Of a DNA stretch of 55,233 nt, positions 1-7,559 are shown one piece after another. The DNA lies in contig JAPUJT010000055.1 in the NCBI GenBank assembly GCA_027296055.1, positions 1 through 55,233 of the forward strand. Direction: 5' to 3'. The position numbers and the translations under genes were made by a program. Origin of the DNA: Planctomycetota bacterium (GTDB lineage Bacteria > Planctomycetota > JAPUJT01). A model generated the notes under the pieces. It was not told the origin of the DNA. It was given only the letters and a program-made list of their open reading frames with translations, and ran no database searches. Position 1 is the first letter of the stretch; every line of letters begins with the position of its first letter.

Positions 1-498
1 GGGGGAAAGCTCAAGAACCTCCTCATGAGCCGGGTCCCGACCGAATCCACCACCGGCTCCAACGGCCACGGTCGCGGCGTCGGCCGCTCCGTAGGCTCAC
101 CGAGCAACGTGATCATCCAGTCCTCCGAGCCCGTATCCGAGGAAGATCTGCTTGCGGCCTTGAGGGAGCTTTGCGCGGACGAGGGGCTTGAGTACGGTAT
201 CGTCGTGCGAAAGAACTTCTCCTCCGGACGCTCCCGTGGCGGCGACCGCATGGCTGCCTACCGCGTCTACGCGGAGGACGGAAGGGTAGAGCCTTCCCGA
301 GGCCTCACCTTCGATGGAGTGACCATCGCGCTGCTCAAGGACATCGAAGCCAGCGGCGAATCCAACCACGCCACCCACTTCAGCTCCGGCTCGGTATCCG
401 TCGTCGCCCCATCCGTCCTGATAGAGGAGATGGATCTCCGGAAGCCCCCTCCCCAGACGGACAAGGGCCGCTACCTCCCGCATCCCGCATTCGAGTAG
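1..498 (+). CDS. TldD/PmbA-family metalloprotease, C-terminal part (5' end outside window)
   Basis: The frame is open from base 1, so the ATG at 25 is internal and the gene starts left of the window. The visible 165 residues match the C-terminal region of TldD/PmbA proteins: an S-N-G-H-G-R segment, then SPSNVII, an L-x-Y-G-I-V-V-R strand, the R-G-x-T-F-D-G-V-T stretch and the terminal APSVLIEEMDL...KGRYLPHPAFE block. Family members are metal-dependent proteases that work as TldD/TldE heterodimers on modified or unfolded peptides. Metal ligands lie in the missing part, so TldD and TldE cannot be told apart. The stop is TAG, with a palindromic repeat 12 bases downstream. Confidence 0.8.
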   Translation, partial: GGKLKNLLMSRVPTESTTGSNGHGRGVGRSVGSPSNVIIQSSEPVSEEDLLAALRELCADEGLEYGIVVRKNFSSGRSRGGDRMAAYRVYAEDGRVEPSRGLTFDGVTIALLKDIEASGESNHATHFSSGSVSVVAPSVLIEEMDLRKPPPQTDKGRYLPHPAFE

Positions 499-510
499 CA
501 AGAGAGATCG

Positions 511-551
511 GGGGACACACACTCAACTATCCCGCGTCAAGTAAGTGTCCC
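511..551. repeat. Palindromic REP-like repeat, copy 1
   Basis: The left arm GGGGACACACACT and right arm AGTAAGTGTCCC are imperfect inverted repeats around an AACTATCCCG core. The copy at 932 has the same arms and core; a degraded half copy lies at 3429. It sits between the TldD-like stop and the small membrane protein gene. Confidence 0.8.
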
Positions 552-631
552 GCTAATCGCTTGATTCGTGTGGAGCGAGACAGTGCAATGGGGCTCGTAT
601 CTGAAAAAAACCCTTCGAGAGGAGTGTAACC

Positions 632-925
632 GTGGCTGATAGTCGCCCTGTCTTTTCCGCCCACGACGGCTGGATCATCGACATCTTCACTTCCATCGCT
701 CTGGGGGGGGTGGCCGCCTTGGTGCTCTCCGAGACCTACAAAGCCATCTTTCGCTTCCGGGAGGAGTCTGCTGGCGGAGGCGTCGCGGGCCTTCTGGCGG
801 CTATCTTCGCCGTCTGGGCCTTGACCCGCCTACGCAAAGCGAGGGCGGCGAGGGATGTGGAGGCCTCCGCTAATGGCGAGGCCGATGCTCCGCCGGCCGG
901 CCGCGCTCGCAAGAGCGGTCGTTAG
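632..925 (+). CDS. Small two-segment membrane protein, unknown function
   Basis: A 97-residue protein starting at GTG (632), with a GAGAGGAG ribosome-binding site ten bases upstream. Residues about 15-38 (IDIFTSIALGGVAALVL) and 48-66 (GVAGLLAAIFAVWALTRL) look like membrane segments, followed by a basic, Ala/Arg-rich tail of about 30 residues that should be cytoplasmic. I do not recognise a family. It stands between two copies of the same palindromic repeat and has no obvious operon partner. Confidence 0.6.
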   Translation: MADSRPVFSAHDGWIIDIFTSIALGGVAALVLSETYKAIFRFREESAGGGVAGLLAAIFAVWALTRLRKARAARDVEASANGEADAPPAGRARKSGR

Positions 926-931
926 GAGATC

Positions 932-973
932 GGGGGACACACACTTAACTATCCCGAGTTTAGTGAGTGTCCC
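932..973. repeat. Palindromic REP-like repeat, copy 2
   Basis: GGGGGACACACACTTAACT faces TTTAGTGAGTGTCCC across ATCCCGAG. It is closely similar to the copy at 511-551. The right arm ends 16 bases before the start codon of the acetyltransferase gene. Confidence 0.85.
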
Positions 974-988
974 TTTGATTCCACGTAG

Positions 989-2008
989 ATGAATGCTCTG
1001 CCGGTTGTTCCCGCCGTTGTGGGCCTGAAGTTCCGCCAATTTCGTGGCGAGTCGGACCTGCCGCTACTGACCCGCGTGATAGATGCCTGCCGGGACGAGG
1101 ACGGTCTGGTGCGAGTGTTCTCTCCGGAGGATCTCGCCCAGCAGGTGGCGCGCCAGGCAAATATCGACCCTCTCGAGGACTACGTGGTCGCCGAGGTCGA
1201 AGGCGCAGTCGTCGCCTGGGGGAGCGCGGACTACAGACAGGAGGTAGACGGGGCCTGGGTATTCTACCTGAGCGCATGGGTCGTCCCTGCGTGGCGACGG
1301 AGGGGAATCGGTCGCGCGATCCTACGGTGGCAGGAAGAACGCATGCGCGAAAGAGCGACCCGGATCCAGGACACCGGACCCCGATTCCTTCAGGGGTGGG
1401 CCTGGGAATCTCAGTCTGCGAAGAACGAGTTGCTCGTGAGCGAGGGATACTCCCCCTTCTCATTCTACGCATACATGGTGCGTCCTACGCTGGAGGACAT
1501 CCCCGATACGTCCCTGCCCGATGGGATCGAGGTGCGCCCGGTACGTCCCGAACACTACCGGACAATCTTCGAGAGCGAGAACGAGGCGTTCCGCGATCAT
1601 CCCGGACACAGCGAAGGCACCGAGAACGACTTCGATGCATTCACAAAGGAGCCCACGTTCGATCCAAGCCTCTGGCGAGTGGCCTGGGACGGTGATGAGG
1701 TCGCCGGGATGGTGCGCAGCTTCATCCGGGAGCCGGAGAACGCGGAGTTCGGCCGGAAGCGCGGCTATGCGGAGAGCATCAGCGTTCGCCGACCCTGGCG
1801 CCGAAAGGGAGTCGCCCGGGCGTTACTCGGGATGAGCCTCCACGCTCTGCAGGAGCGCGGCATGGAGGAGGCCGCTCTCGAAGTAAGTCTCGCGAATCCG
1901 AATGAGGCGCTAACCTTGTACGAAAGTGTCGGATTCGAAGTGACGAAGAAGATCACCAGCTACCGGAAGCCGCTGGCGAGGAGGAGGATTGATGCAGAAC
2001 GGACCTAG
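989..2008 (+). CDS. Tandem GNAT-domain N-acetyltransferase
   Basis: 339 residues with two GNAT folds. The first (about 10-165) carries the acetyl-CoA loop V-P-A-W-R-R-R-G-I-G-R-A; the second (about 170-330) carries R-R-P-W-R-R-K-G-V-A-R-A followed by the L-Y-E-S-V-G-F motif near the C-terminus. Two intact pyrophosphate-binding loops suggest both halves may bind acetyl-CoA, an arrangement also seen in mycothiol synthase-like proteins, but the substrate cannot be inferred. The ATG at 989 is the first start after the palindromic repeat; no strong Shine-Dalgarno is visible. The end overlaps the start of the following lipoprotein-like frame by 17 bases. Confidence 0.85.
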   Translation: MNALPVVPAVVGLKFRQFRGESDLPLLTRVIDACRDEDGLVRVFSPEDLAQQVARQANIDPLEDYVVAEVEGAVVAWGSADYRQEVDGAWVFYLSAWVVPAWRRRGIGRAILRWQEERMRERATRIQDTGPRFLQGWAWESQSAKNELLVSEGYSPFSFYAYMVRPTLEDIPDTSLPDGIEVRPVRPEHYRTIFESENEAFRDHPGHSEGTENDFDAFTKEPTFDPSLWRVAWDGDEVAGMVRSFIREPENAEFGRKRGYAESISVRRPWRRKGVARALLGMSLHALQERGMEEAALEVSLANPNEALTLYESVGFEVTKKITSYRKPLARRRIDAERT

Positions 2009-2566
2009 TCGAAGTGCGCTTCGGGGCACTCTTATTCGGTCGCTTGCCAAGATCGCTCCATGGATAGCAGTCTGCATCATCGCCATCCTCGGCTGCTCCG
2101 CGTCTCCTGGCCTTGAAGATGCCGTGATGGAGAGCTACCAAGGGGGCTGGCCCTTCCGGGATGGGTCGATTCGGCTTCTTGCTGCCGAAGCTACCGTGAG
2201 GGCAGAAGTATCGAGTGCCTGGCTGGGGTCGTAGAAACGAGGATAGACAGACTGGATGCCACGGAGGTCGGCTATGGTCTGGAATTGGCGTACATCGTCC
2301 TGGTGAAGCACTCCGGACAATGGCAGAGCCCGACGGGGCGTGTCACGAGGATGAAATACCCAGGGGATGATCGTGAGTCGCTTCACCAGGAGTTGTGGTT
2401 TGAAGAGGGGAAGGTCGAGATCGACTACTGGCGCAATCACGCGTCCGGAGAGGAAGAAATCAAGGTCTCGGGTAGGGAATTCGACCTGGCAGACGGACGG
2501 ACATTCCTTGTCGACATGGCCAGGGATGTCGGGATGCCAGTTCAAGTCAACGCGAGGCTGGAATAA
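1992..2566 (+). pseudogene. Lipoprotein of a local duplicated family, apparent frameshift
   Basis: ATG at 1992 follows an AGGAGG ribosome-binding site. The N-terminus has a hydrophobic stretch ending in the lipobox-like ILGC (Cys 35). The frame stops at TAG 2232, but from about 2200 the frame one base off is protein-like and runs to TAA 2564; joining them near 2198-2205 gives one continuous ~190-residue protein. Its C-terminal part (EEIKVSGREFDLADGRTFLVD) closely resembles the C-terminal domain of the next gene (ESLEVSGRQYDLGLGRLFLLD). The break could be a real mutation or a one-base assembly error. Function unknown. Confidence 0.5.
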
Positions 2567-2635
2567 TCAGTATCGCGGCAGGTCCATGTCGAGGGTGCAT
2601 GGGGCATCTATGGCATCTATGAATGGTACCCCCTC

Positions 2636-3388
2636 TTGCCAGTCAACGCAGGATGGATATGGGGCCCCATCAGTCCCATTGAGTATCTGTTTCTCTGGTC
2701 CTCCCTCGATGACGAAGAAACAGAGCTCGTCCGGTTTCTTCGTCTGGCGCCAACTCGAGAGATCGTTCGCCCCTCACACATCGCAGGATGGGAGGAGCGC
2801 GCCTGTTCCATTCCGCTTATCACCGGAGATATGCGGTTCCAGGACGGGGAAGGAGGATGTCTGTATGCGCTGGTCGGTACCGGCGACGAGCGGGAATCTC
2901 ACTGGCGGCACTCCTATCTCTTTCTCGTGAGGCTTGGAGATGGGACGAACATACCCATGACCAGAGAAGAGTCCATCAGCTCTCCCACGTCCGACGAGGT
3001 GCGCGTGCATCAGAGGATAATCTGGAAGGGCCATGACGTGACTATAGACTACAAGACGGGTCCTTCCCCCGCGAATGAATCATTGGAAGTTTCCGGTCGG
3101 CAGTATGACCTTGGTTTGGGGCGACTGTTTCTGCTCGATCTGTCGGGACCGCTTCCCGTGATAGAGCAATTGTCGGCAGGCCTGGACGAAGTGTCGGCGG
3201 TCCTTAAACCCAAGAACGATGGCAACAGCTTCAGGTTGACGGGCATGGGGGAACACTTGGGGAGTGGTCTTGTTCATGCTGCTGAAGGCCTGACGCGTGC
3301 CGCTGTAACGAATCTCGAGAGGAGCGAACCCCTGGTTTATGCCATCCTGGGAGGCCGGGAAAGGATACCTTCTCCCGAACCCAAGTAG
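2636..3388 (+). CDS. Unknown protein, paralogue of the preceding lipoprotein-like gene
   Basis: About 250 residues from a TTG at 2636. The same frame is open and protein-like back to 2567, directly after the previous stop, with no better start codon, so the true 5' end is uncertain. Residues about 105-190 align with the downstream half of the preceding gene, sharing the Y-x-F-L-V-R strand, V-T-I-D-Y, and the V-S-G-R-x-[YF]-D-L-x-x-G-R-x-F-L-x-D signature. No signal peptide is visible from this start. I do not recognise the family; the pair looks like a tandem duplication. Confidence 0.5.
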   Translation: MPVNAGWIWGPISPIEYLFLWSSLDDEETELVRFLRLAPTREIVRPSHIAGWEERACSIPLITGDMRFQDGEGGCLYALVGTGDERESHWRHSYLFLVRLGDGTNIPMTREESISSPTSDEVRVHQRIIWKGHDVTIDYKTGPSPANESLEVSGRQYDLGLGRLFLLDLSGPLPVIEQLSAGLDEVSAVLKPKNDGNSFRLTGMGEHLGSGLVHAAEGLTRAAVTNLERSEPLVYAILGGRERIPSPEPK

Positions 3389-3428
3389 CGTGACGGCAGG
3401 CTCTGCCGATCCGGAGCGCGAATACCGG

Positions 3429-3455
3429 ACTATCCCGACTCGAGCGAGTGTCCCC
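3429..3455. repeat. Degraded right half of the palindromic repeat
   Basis: ACTATCCCGACTCGAGCGAG followed by TGTCCCC matches the core and right arm of the copies at 511 and 932; the left arm is absent. It lies between the unknown gene and the end of the minus-strand selenoprotein gene. Confidence 0.6.
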
Positions 3456-3472
3456 CTATGTCGATTGATTCT

Positions 3473-3976
3473 CTACGGCATGGGGAGCTTGCCGCGGAAG
3501 GCGGCGACGACTTCGGAGGCGAGGAACTCCTGGACGTTCTCCAGGGAGCAGTTCGGGTCGTGCGAAGGTACCTCCTCCGCTCCCTTGCACTGTCAGAACG
3601 TGGCGGCCTTCTCGAAGGTCTGGATATCGACCCGGTCGACATGATGCTCGCGGGCGTAGTCGGCGACCTTCTTGATCACCAGCTCGCGGACGAACGGGAT
3701 CGGGATGCGCTTCAGCCGTCCCTGCACCTCCTCGGTGCACTTCACATCCGTTCCCTCCAGGGTGCGCTCTTCCGGCTCCACCTCGGGCGGATGCTCGCAG
3801 GTCTCCGGCACGAGCCGCTGGAGCTGACGGGCGAGGAGGGTGACGACGGCCTGGTCCGGGCTCGTCTCCTGGGCCGCCGGCGAGCCGGCGAGCGAATCGC
3901 TCAAGGCGGCGATCGCCTTTTCCAGGGCGGCCATCCGCGTCTCGATCCCGTCGAGTCTCTCCTCCAGGTTGGACAT
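3473..3976 (-). CDS. Candidate selenoprotein with PCP_red-like domain (Sec128)
   Basis: Read through an in-frame UGA at 3593-3595, the gene encodes 167 residues from ATG 3976 (GGAG upstream) to TAG 3473-3475. Residues 1-32 form a short coiled coil (MSNLEERLDGIETRMAALEK). Residues about 83-125 resemble the C-terminal domain of protochlorophyllide-reductase-like proteins (PCP_red): R-L-K-R-I-P-x-P-F-V-R, then K-V-A-D-Y-A-R-E-H and I-Q-T-F-E-K-A. The UGA follows at residue 128 in F-U-Q-C-K-G, and 39 more protein-like residues follow. A seven-pair hairpin with loop AGGUA starts 12 bases after the UGA. If UGA were a stop, the protein would lose this tail. The U-x-C motif suggests a redox role; partner and pathway are unknown. 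Confidence 0.65.
3562..3580 (-). promoter_or_regulatory. SECIS-like hairpin of the PCP_red-like gene
   Basis: On the minus strand GCGGAGG and CCUUCGC pair over seven positions (one G-U) closing the five-base loop AGGUA. GGU begins 20 bases after the UGA at 3593-3595. The E. coli fdhF SECIS, the reference for SelB recognition, has a GGU loop about 18 bases after its UGA. Confidence 0.6.
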
Positions 3977-4093
3977 CCGATTCGCTCCAGCGTCGAGAGT
4001 AAGGGAAGAAGCTGATGATAGGGAGTTTCGTGAGAGGATCAAGCGACCTGTCGAGATGTCCCCCGGGCAGGCTGACTCGCTTATAATAGATCC

Positions 4094-4264
4094 TTCTGGA
4101 GGCGTCGAGGGCAGGGTCTGTGGTTGAAAGTCCATGGGAGACTGGCCCGAAAGGACCTCCGTAAGCCCGGGGGGTGGGAGCCGCAAGGCGACAAACTACC
4201 ACCCCTCGTGGTGAGCATGGCCAGCTCTTTGGAGTCAGTCCCACCGCGGGGGCTTGCCCCCGCG
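4094..4264 (+). ncRNA. Possible structured RNA in the 340-base gap, family unknown
   Basis: The gap 3977-4317 between two minus-strand genes has no convincing gene but much pairing potential. TATAAT at 4082-4087 could be a plus-strand -10 element (no clear -35), although TATTAT also reads on the minus strand. Downstream, GGGGTGG (4171-4177) pairs with CCACCCC (4199-4205) enclosing a GCC-GCAA-GGC tetraloop hairpin; CTGGCC (4142-4147) can pair with GGCCAG (4219-4224), and TGGGA with TCCCA outside it. A nine-pair GC hairpin at 4245-4264 could end the RNA but lacks a T run. Strand and identity are uncertain; it does not fit the riboswitch consensuses I know. Confidence 0.3.
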
Positions 4265-4317
4265 AGACCGGCCATAACCAAAGCCGGCGGTGGGCGAGTG
4301 GAGGGTCAAAGACCAGG

Positions 4318-5364
4318 TCAGCCTGTCCTCGGCGTTTCCTTTTTTAGCCGTCTGCGATCCCACATTCGCGGGAGCACGATCAACCCCACGACGGCAAGTC
4401 CTATCAACCAGGCGCGCGGATCGTCGATCCGGATCCGGGTCGCGGCGCGGGTTGCCTGTACCCACAGGATCACGACAGGCACCATCCCGATCGCTCCCCC
4501 CAGCAGATAGTCCCGAAACCGCATCCGGGAGAGCCCGCAAGCGTAGTTGAGGGCGTTGTACGGCGTGATCGGAATCAGGCGCAGGATCAGGACGGTCATG
4601 AATCCTGTGCTCTCGAGGCGCGCGGAGAGATCTTTCGCCTTGGCAGGCAGAAAGCCCTCGACCGTCTCCCTGGCCATCCATCGCCCCACGAAGAATGAGG
4701 CGGACGAGCCCAGGTTCGCACCCAGATAGATGAAGAGAGCGCCGGTCCAGGGGCCGAAGGTCAGGGCGCCGATGATCGTGAGTACGGTGCCGGGAAAGCA
4801 GATCACGTTTGCCAGGGCGTACAGGCCAATGAAGGCGAGCGGTCCCAGGGCGCCGAGATCATCGATACCCTCTCGGGCGGCGGCAACGAGGTACTTCCTT
4901 CCGTTAGGGAGCCGGAAGATGTCGAGCAGGGTCATCCGCTCCGTCGTTCCGCCTGGGAAAACGAGAACGACCGGCTTCGAATCCGCGAATTCCGGTATGG
5001 ATCGCGGGTCACGATCCGCCAGAACCGCCGCCGCCAAGATCAGATAGTCTTCCAGGACGGCGGAGAAGGACGGTTCGGTATAGACGCGAAGGTCGTTCCC
5101 GTTGACCTCAATCGACCGCGTCGAGTTGTCAGCAGCCGCGGGCGGCGATCTTCCGGGGGGCATGGCGAGAAGGTATATGTCCCCCTCCCCGAGGGAGTTG
5201 GCGGTGAAGATGCGCAGCGTCTCACCGGCGAGCTGAACCTCGGAGAGGGTTCCCGAGGCCGTCTCGACCTCGAAGGAGAGACCGACGAGGGCCCAGACAC
5301 ATAGCGTGGTGAGCAGGATGAAGGCGACCGGCTTCAGTAGATTGGGTCTGGATCGGGAGGCCAT
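4318..5364 (-). CDS. VTT-domain (TVP38/TMEM64/DedA-like) membrane protein with extra N-terminal domain
   Basis: 348 residues from ATG 5364 (GCGGGG upstream; a TTG at 5397 is possible but lacks a ribosome-binding site). A membrane segment at about 10-32 is followed by about 140 residues of soluble, probably periplasmic, sequence. The VTT core then runs from about 190: GPLAFIGLYALANVICFPGT, GALTFGPWTGALFIYLGANL-G-S, R-L-I-P-x-T-P-Y-N-x-L-N-Y-x-x-G, and a last pair of membrane segments. VTT proteins are implicated in lipid scrambling/transport. The large soluble insertion before the VTT domain is not usual for bacterial TVP38 proteins, which are mostly about 200-240 residues. Confidence 0.8.
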   Translation of the reverse strand: MASRSRPNLLKPVAFILLTTLCVWALVGLSFEVETASGTLSEVQLAGETLRIFTANSLGEGDIYLLAMPPGRSPPAAADNSTRSIEVNGNDLRVYTEPSFSAVLEDYLILAAAVLADRDPRSIPEFADSKPVVLVFPGGTTERMTLLDIFRLPNGRKYLVAAAREGIDDLGALGPLAFIGLYALANVICFPGTVLTIIGALTFGPWTGALFIYLGANLGSSASFFVGRWMARETVEGFLPAKAKDLSARLESTGFMTVLILRLIPITPYNALNYACGLSRMRFRDYLLGGAIGMVPVVILWVQATRAATRIRIDDPRAWLIGLAVVGLIVLPRMWDRRRLKKETPRTG

Positions 5365-5453
5365 GAGCCCCGCAGGGTGAGTTGACGGCTTTTCCAATAC
5401 GCTCAGGGCAGGAATCTTATCGCGTGCCTACGCGGCTGACAACCCGGGACGGC

Positions 5454-5481
5454 TTGCCCGCGGCCCGATCTGGCATAGAAT
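5454..5481 (+). promoter_or_regulatory. Putative sigma-70-type promoter before the TlpA-like gene
   Basis: TTGCCC (5454-5459), 16-base spacer, TAGAAT (5476-5481). Transcription would begin only about four bases before the ATG at 5492, giving a nearly leaderless message. Confidence 0.35.
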
Positions 5482-5491
5482 AAGAGGCATC

Positions 5492-6190
5492 ATGTCGCCC
5501 GTGGATCCATCCGTGTCGATAGGTCGCACCTTTACTCGCCTCATCTCGCTCGGCGTGATCATCGTCACAGCAGCGTCCGTCTGCTCGCGGGATTTCTCGA
5601 CAGACAAGGAACCGGAAGAGATCACGATCCAGGCCACGGAGCCCGTGTTCGTAGATGATCCACCCGCCGAAGGGGCCGAGTTGATCGGCAGCGAGGCTCC
5701 GAAATGGGACAACGAGCTCTGGATTCACTCCGATCCCCTCAAGCTGCAAGACCTGCGAGGCCAGGTTGTCCTCGTCCGGTTCTGGACCGACACGTGTCCT
5801 TTCTGCGAGGCGAGCGCCCCGGCCCTGGGCCAGCTTCACTCGGAGTACGGCTCCAAGGGGCTGAAGGTGATCGGGATGTACCACCCGAAACCCCCGAGAG
5901 ACGAGCCGCTCTCATCGGTGAAGAAGTCGGCCGAACGCCTGGGAATATCGTTCCCGATCGCGGTCGACAACGACTGGGCCACGCTCCGGAAGTACTGGAC
6001 CGGCTCGTCGACTCGACGTGGGTACACATCCGTCTCCTTTCTGATCGGAAAGCGTGGCAAGATCCGCCACATCCACCCGGGCCCAGAGTTCCACGCCGAT
6101 CCGACGGGGGAGCATCCCGTCTGTGAAAAAGAATTCCGTCGCATGGAGCGGTGGGTCCAGAAGCTGCTTGCCGAGGAAGGACCTTCGTAG
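5492..6190 (+). CDS. TlpA/ResA-like exported thioredoxin-fold protein
   Basis: 232 residues with an N-terminal hydrophobic segment (about 14-30) and a thioredoxin fold from about 65. The core motif is V-V-L-V-R-F-W-T-D-T-C-P-F-C with redox cysteines at 102 and 105, preceded by L-x-D-L-R-G-Q. Two further features of the TlpA/peroxiredoxin-like superfamily are the K-V-I-G-M-Y strand and the S-F-L-I-G-x-x-G-K-I-R-H segment. A role in extracytoplasmic thiol-disulfide exchange is likely; cytochrome c maturation partners are not nearby. Here the redox residues are ordinary cysteines, in contrast to the Sec-peroxiredoxin of the same window. Confidence 0.85.
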   Translation: MSPVDPSVSIGRTFTRLISLGVIIVTAASVCSRDFSTDKEPEEITIQATEPVFVDDPPAEGAELIGSEAPKWDNELWIHSDPLKLQDLRGQVVLVRFWTDTCPFCEASAPALGQLHSEYGSKGLKVIGMYHPKPPRDEPLSSVKKSAERLGISFPIAVDNDWATLRKYWTGSSTRRGYTSVSFLIGKRGKIRHIHPGPEFHADPTGEHPVCEKEFRRMERWVQKLLAEEGPS

Positions 6191-6191
6191 G

Positions 6192-6220
6192 TTGACTGCG
6201 CCGGGTTGCTCGCCTTAGGA
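6192..6220 (+). promoter_or_regulatory. Weak promoter candidate before xdhC-like gene
   Basis: TTGACT (6192-6197), 17-base spacer, TTAGGA (6215-6220). The -35 is good; the -10 is poor. It would give a leader of about 38 bases. Confidence 0.3.
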
Positions 6221-6264
6221 TGATGCGGGCGAGAGGGATACAGGAGGGGTAGAACAGGAGATCG

Positions 6265-7116
6265 ATGTCTCAAACGGAATTCTTCAAGAAGGTCTACGAG
6301 CTTTCCGCCCGCGAGGAGCCGTTCGTGGTGGCGACGGTGGTCAAGACGGAGGGCTCTTCGTCAGCGCGAGCTGGCGCTAAAGCGATCATCGTCGAGGATG
6401 GCCGGACGATCTTCGGATGGGTGGGAGGCGGCTGCGCCGAATCGACCGTCCTCGAGGAGTCCCTGGCCGCACTCAAAGATGGGAACACCCGGATGGTCCA
6501 CCTCGACCTGCAGGACGAAGTCCTCGGGGTGGGGATGCCGTGCGGGGGCACGATGGAGGTCTATGTGGAGCCGTTCCTTCCCAGCCCCCCCCTCGTCATC
6601 GTCGGCCACGGCCGGATCGCCGAGATGCTCGCCTCACTGGGGACGCAGATGGGCTTCTCCGTTACCGTGGACGATCCGCTGGCAACCCAGGAGAAGTTCC
6701 CCAGCGCGGATCGCTTGATCCGTGAGGACGCGGACCTGTCCGCCCTTCCGGTGCAACCCCGATCTTACGTCGTGATCGCCACGCAACATCGATCCGATGA
6801 TGTGGCCCTTCGCCGCGCCCTGGACGGAAAGGCAGGCTACATCGCCCTCGTCGCCAGCCGGAAGAGGACGAAGATCGTCTTCGATACGCTCATCGGGCAG
6901 GGGGTCTCGCCGGAGCAGCTCGAGTCGGTCCGGGCGCCCGCCGGTCTCGACATCGGCGCCCGCACCCCTGAGGAGATCGCCCTCAGCATCCTGAGCCAGA
7001 TCGTGCTGGTGCGTCGGGGGGGATCCGGAGAGCCGATGGGCGAACTGAAGGAAACGAAGCTGGCTCCGCCTCGAAAGGTCGAGGGGGGAGAGTCGGCTCC
7101 CCCCTCCCGCGACTAG
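6265..7116 (+). CDS. XdhC/CoxI-family molybdoenzyme maturation factor
   Basis: 283 residues. The N-terminal XdhC_CoxI region shows V-V-x-T-E-G-S-S-S-A-R-A-G-A-K, G-W-V-G-G-G-C-A-E and G-M-P-C-G-G-T-M-E-V-Y-V-E-P (Cys 54 and 93 region); the C-terminal Rossmann half has VIVGHGRIAEMLA and V-I-A-T-Q-H-R-S-D-D. Family members bind molybdenum cofactor, help insert a sulfurated form into xanthine-dehydrogenase-type enzymes and protect it from oxidation. No molybdenum hydroxylase lies in the window, but modABC is 3.2 kb downstream on the same strand. The stop TAG is two bases from the start of the next gene, so the two are probably co-transcribed. Confidence 0.9.
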   Translation: MSQTEFFKKVYELSAREEPFVVATVVKTEGSSSARAGAKAIIVEDGRTIFGWVGGGCAESTVLEESLAALKDGNTRMVHLDLQDEVLGVGMPCGGTMEVYVEPFLPSPPLVIVGHGRIAEMLASLGTQMGFSVTVDDPLATQEKFPSADRLIREDADLSALPVQPRSYVVIATQHRSDDVALRRALDGKAGYIALVASRKRTKIVFDTLIGQGVSPEQLESVRAPAGLDIGARTPEEIALSILSQIVLVRRGGSGEPMGELKETKLAPPRKVEGGESAPPSRD

Positions 7117-7118
7117 TC

Positions 7119-7559
7119 TTGTCCAATCCCATCCACGATCTCTACCGGAAGGTGGTCCTGGACCACTACAGAAATCCGCGGAACAAGCGGTCCGTCGAGG
7201 GCGCCGACGTGAAGGCCGAGGCGTTCAACGCGGTGTGCGGGGACCACGTCGTCCTCGAGGGGCGGATCCAGGACGGGCGTCTCGTCGACATAGGCGTGAA
7301 GGCTCGCGGGTGCGCCATCTCCGTCGCCTCCGGATCCATCCTCACAGAGATCCTGACCGGCCAGCCTCTGGCCGATGTGGAGCGGATCCACTCCGCCGCG
7401 GAGGGGATCGTCCGCGGTGGGGAGATCCCCCCCGGCGATTATGGCGATCTCTCCGCCCTCGAAGGGGTGCGTTCCTTTCCCGTGAGGCTCCGCTGCGCCA
7501 TGCTCGCCTGGGAGGCCCTGACCGAGGGGCTGGCCCGCGCGGGATCCGAGGCGTCGTGA
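7119..7559 (+). CDS. SufU/IscU-type iron-sulfur cluster scaffold protein
   Basis: 146 residues from TTG 7119. The three scaffold cysteines and the aspartate are present: A-V-C40-G-D42, G-C65-A-I-S-x-A-S and R-C126-A-M-L-A-W, which matches the spacing of SufU (zinc-binding sulfur acceptor/scaffold for SufS). The N-terminal L-Y-R-K-V-V-L-D-H-Y-R-N-P-R-N segment is characteristic. Scaffolds of this type often accompany Suf operons or molybdenum hydroxylase clusters; here the partner upstream is XdhC, which favours the latter. Its TGA overlaps the GTG of the following gene. Confidence 0.9.
   Translation: MSNPIHDLYRKVVLDHYRNPRNKRSVEGADVKAEAFNAVCGDHVVLEGRIQDGRLVDIGVKARGCAISVASGSILTEILTGQPLADVERIHSAAEGIVRGGEIPPGDYGDLSALEGVRSFPVRLRCAMLAWEALTEGLARAGSEAS

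Noticed and set aside
4094..4264. RNase P, 6S, SRP RNA, cobalamin or SAM riboswitch in the structured gap
   Set aside because: Short matches such as GGTGAGCATG (6S-like) and AGGGCAGGGT (RNase P-like) occur, but the ordered consensus elements and expected folds are missing.
4094..4264. selC (tRNA-Sec) in the structured gap
   Set aside because: No acceptor-stem pairing, T-loop TTCGA or TCA anticodon loop in the right arrangement on either strand.
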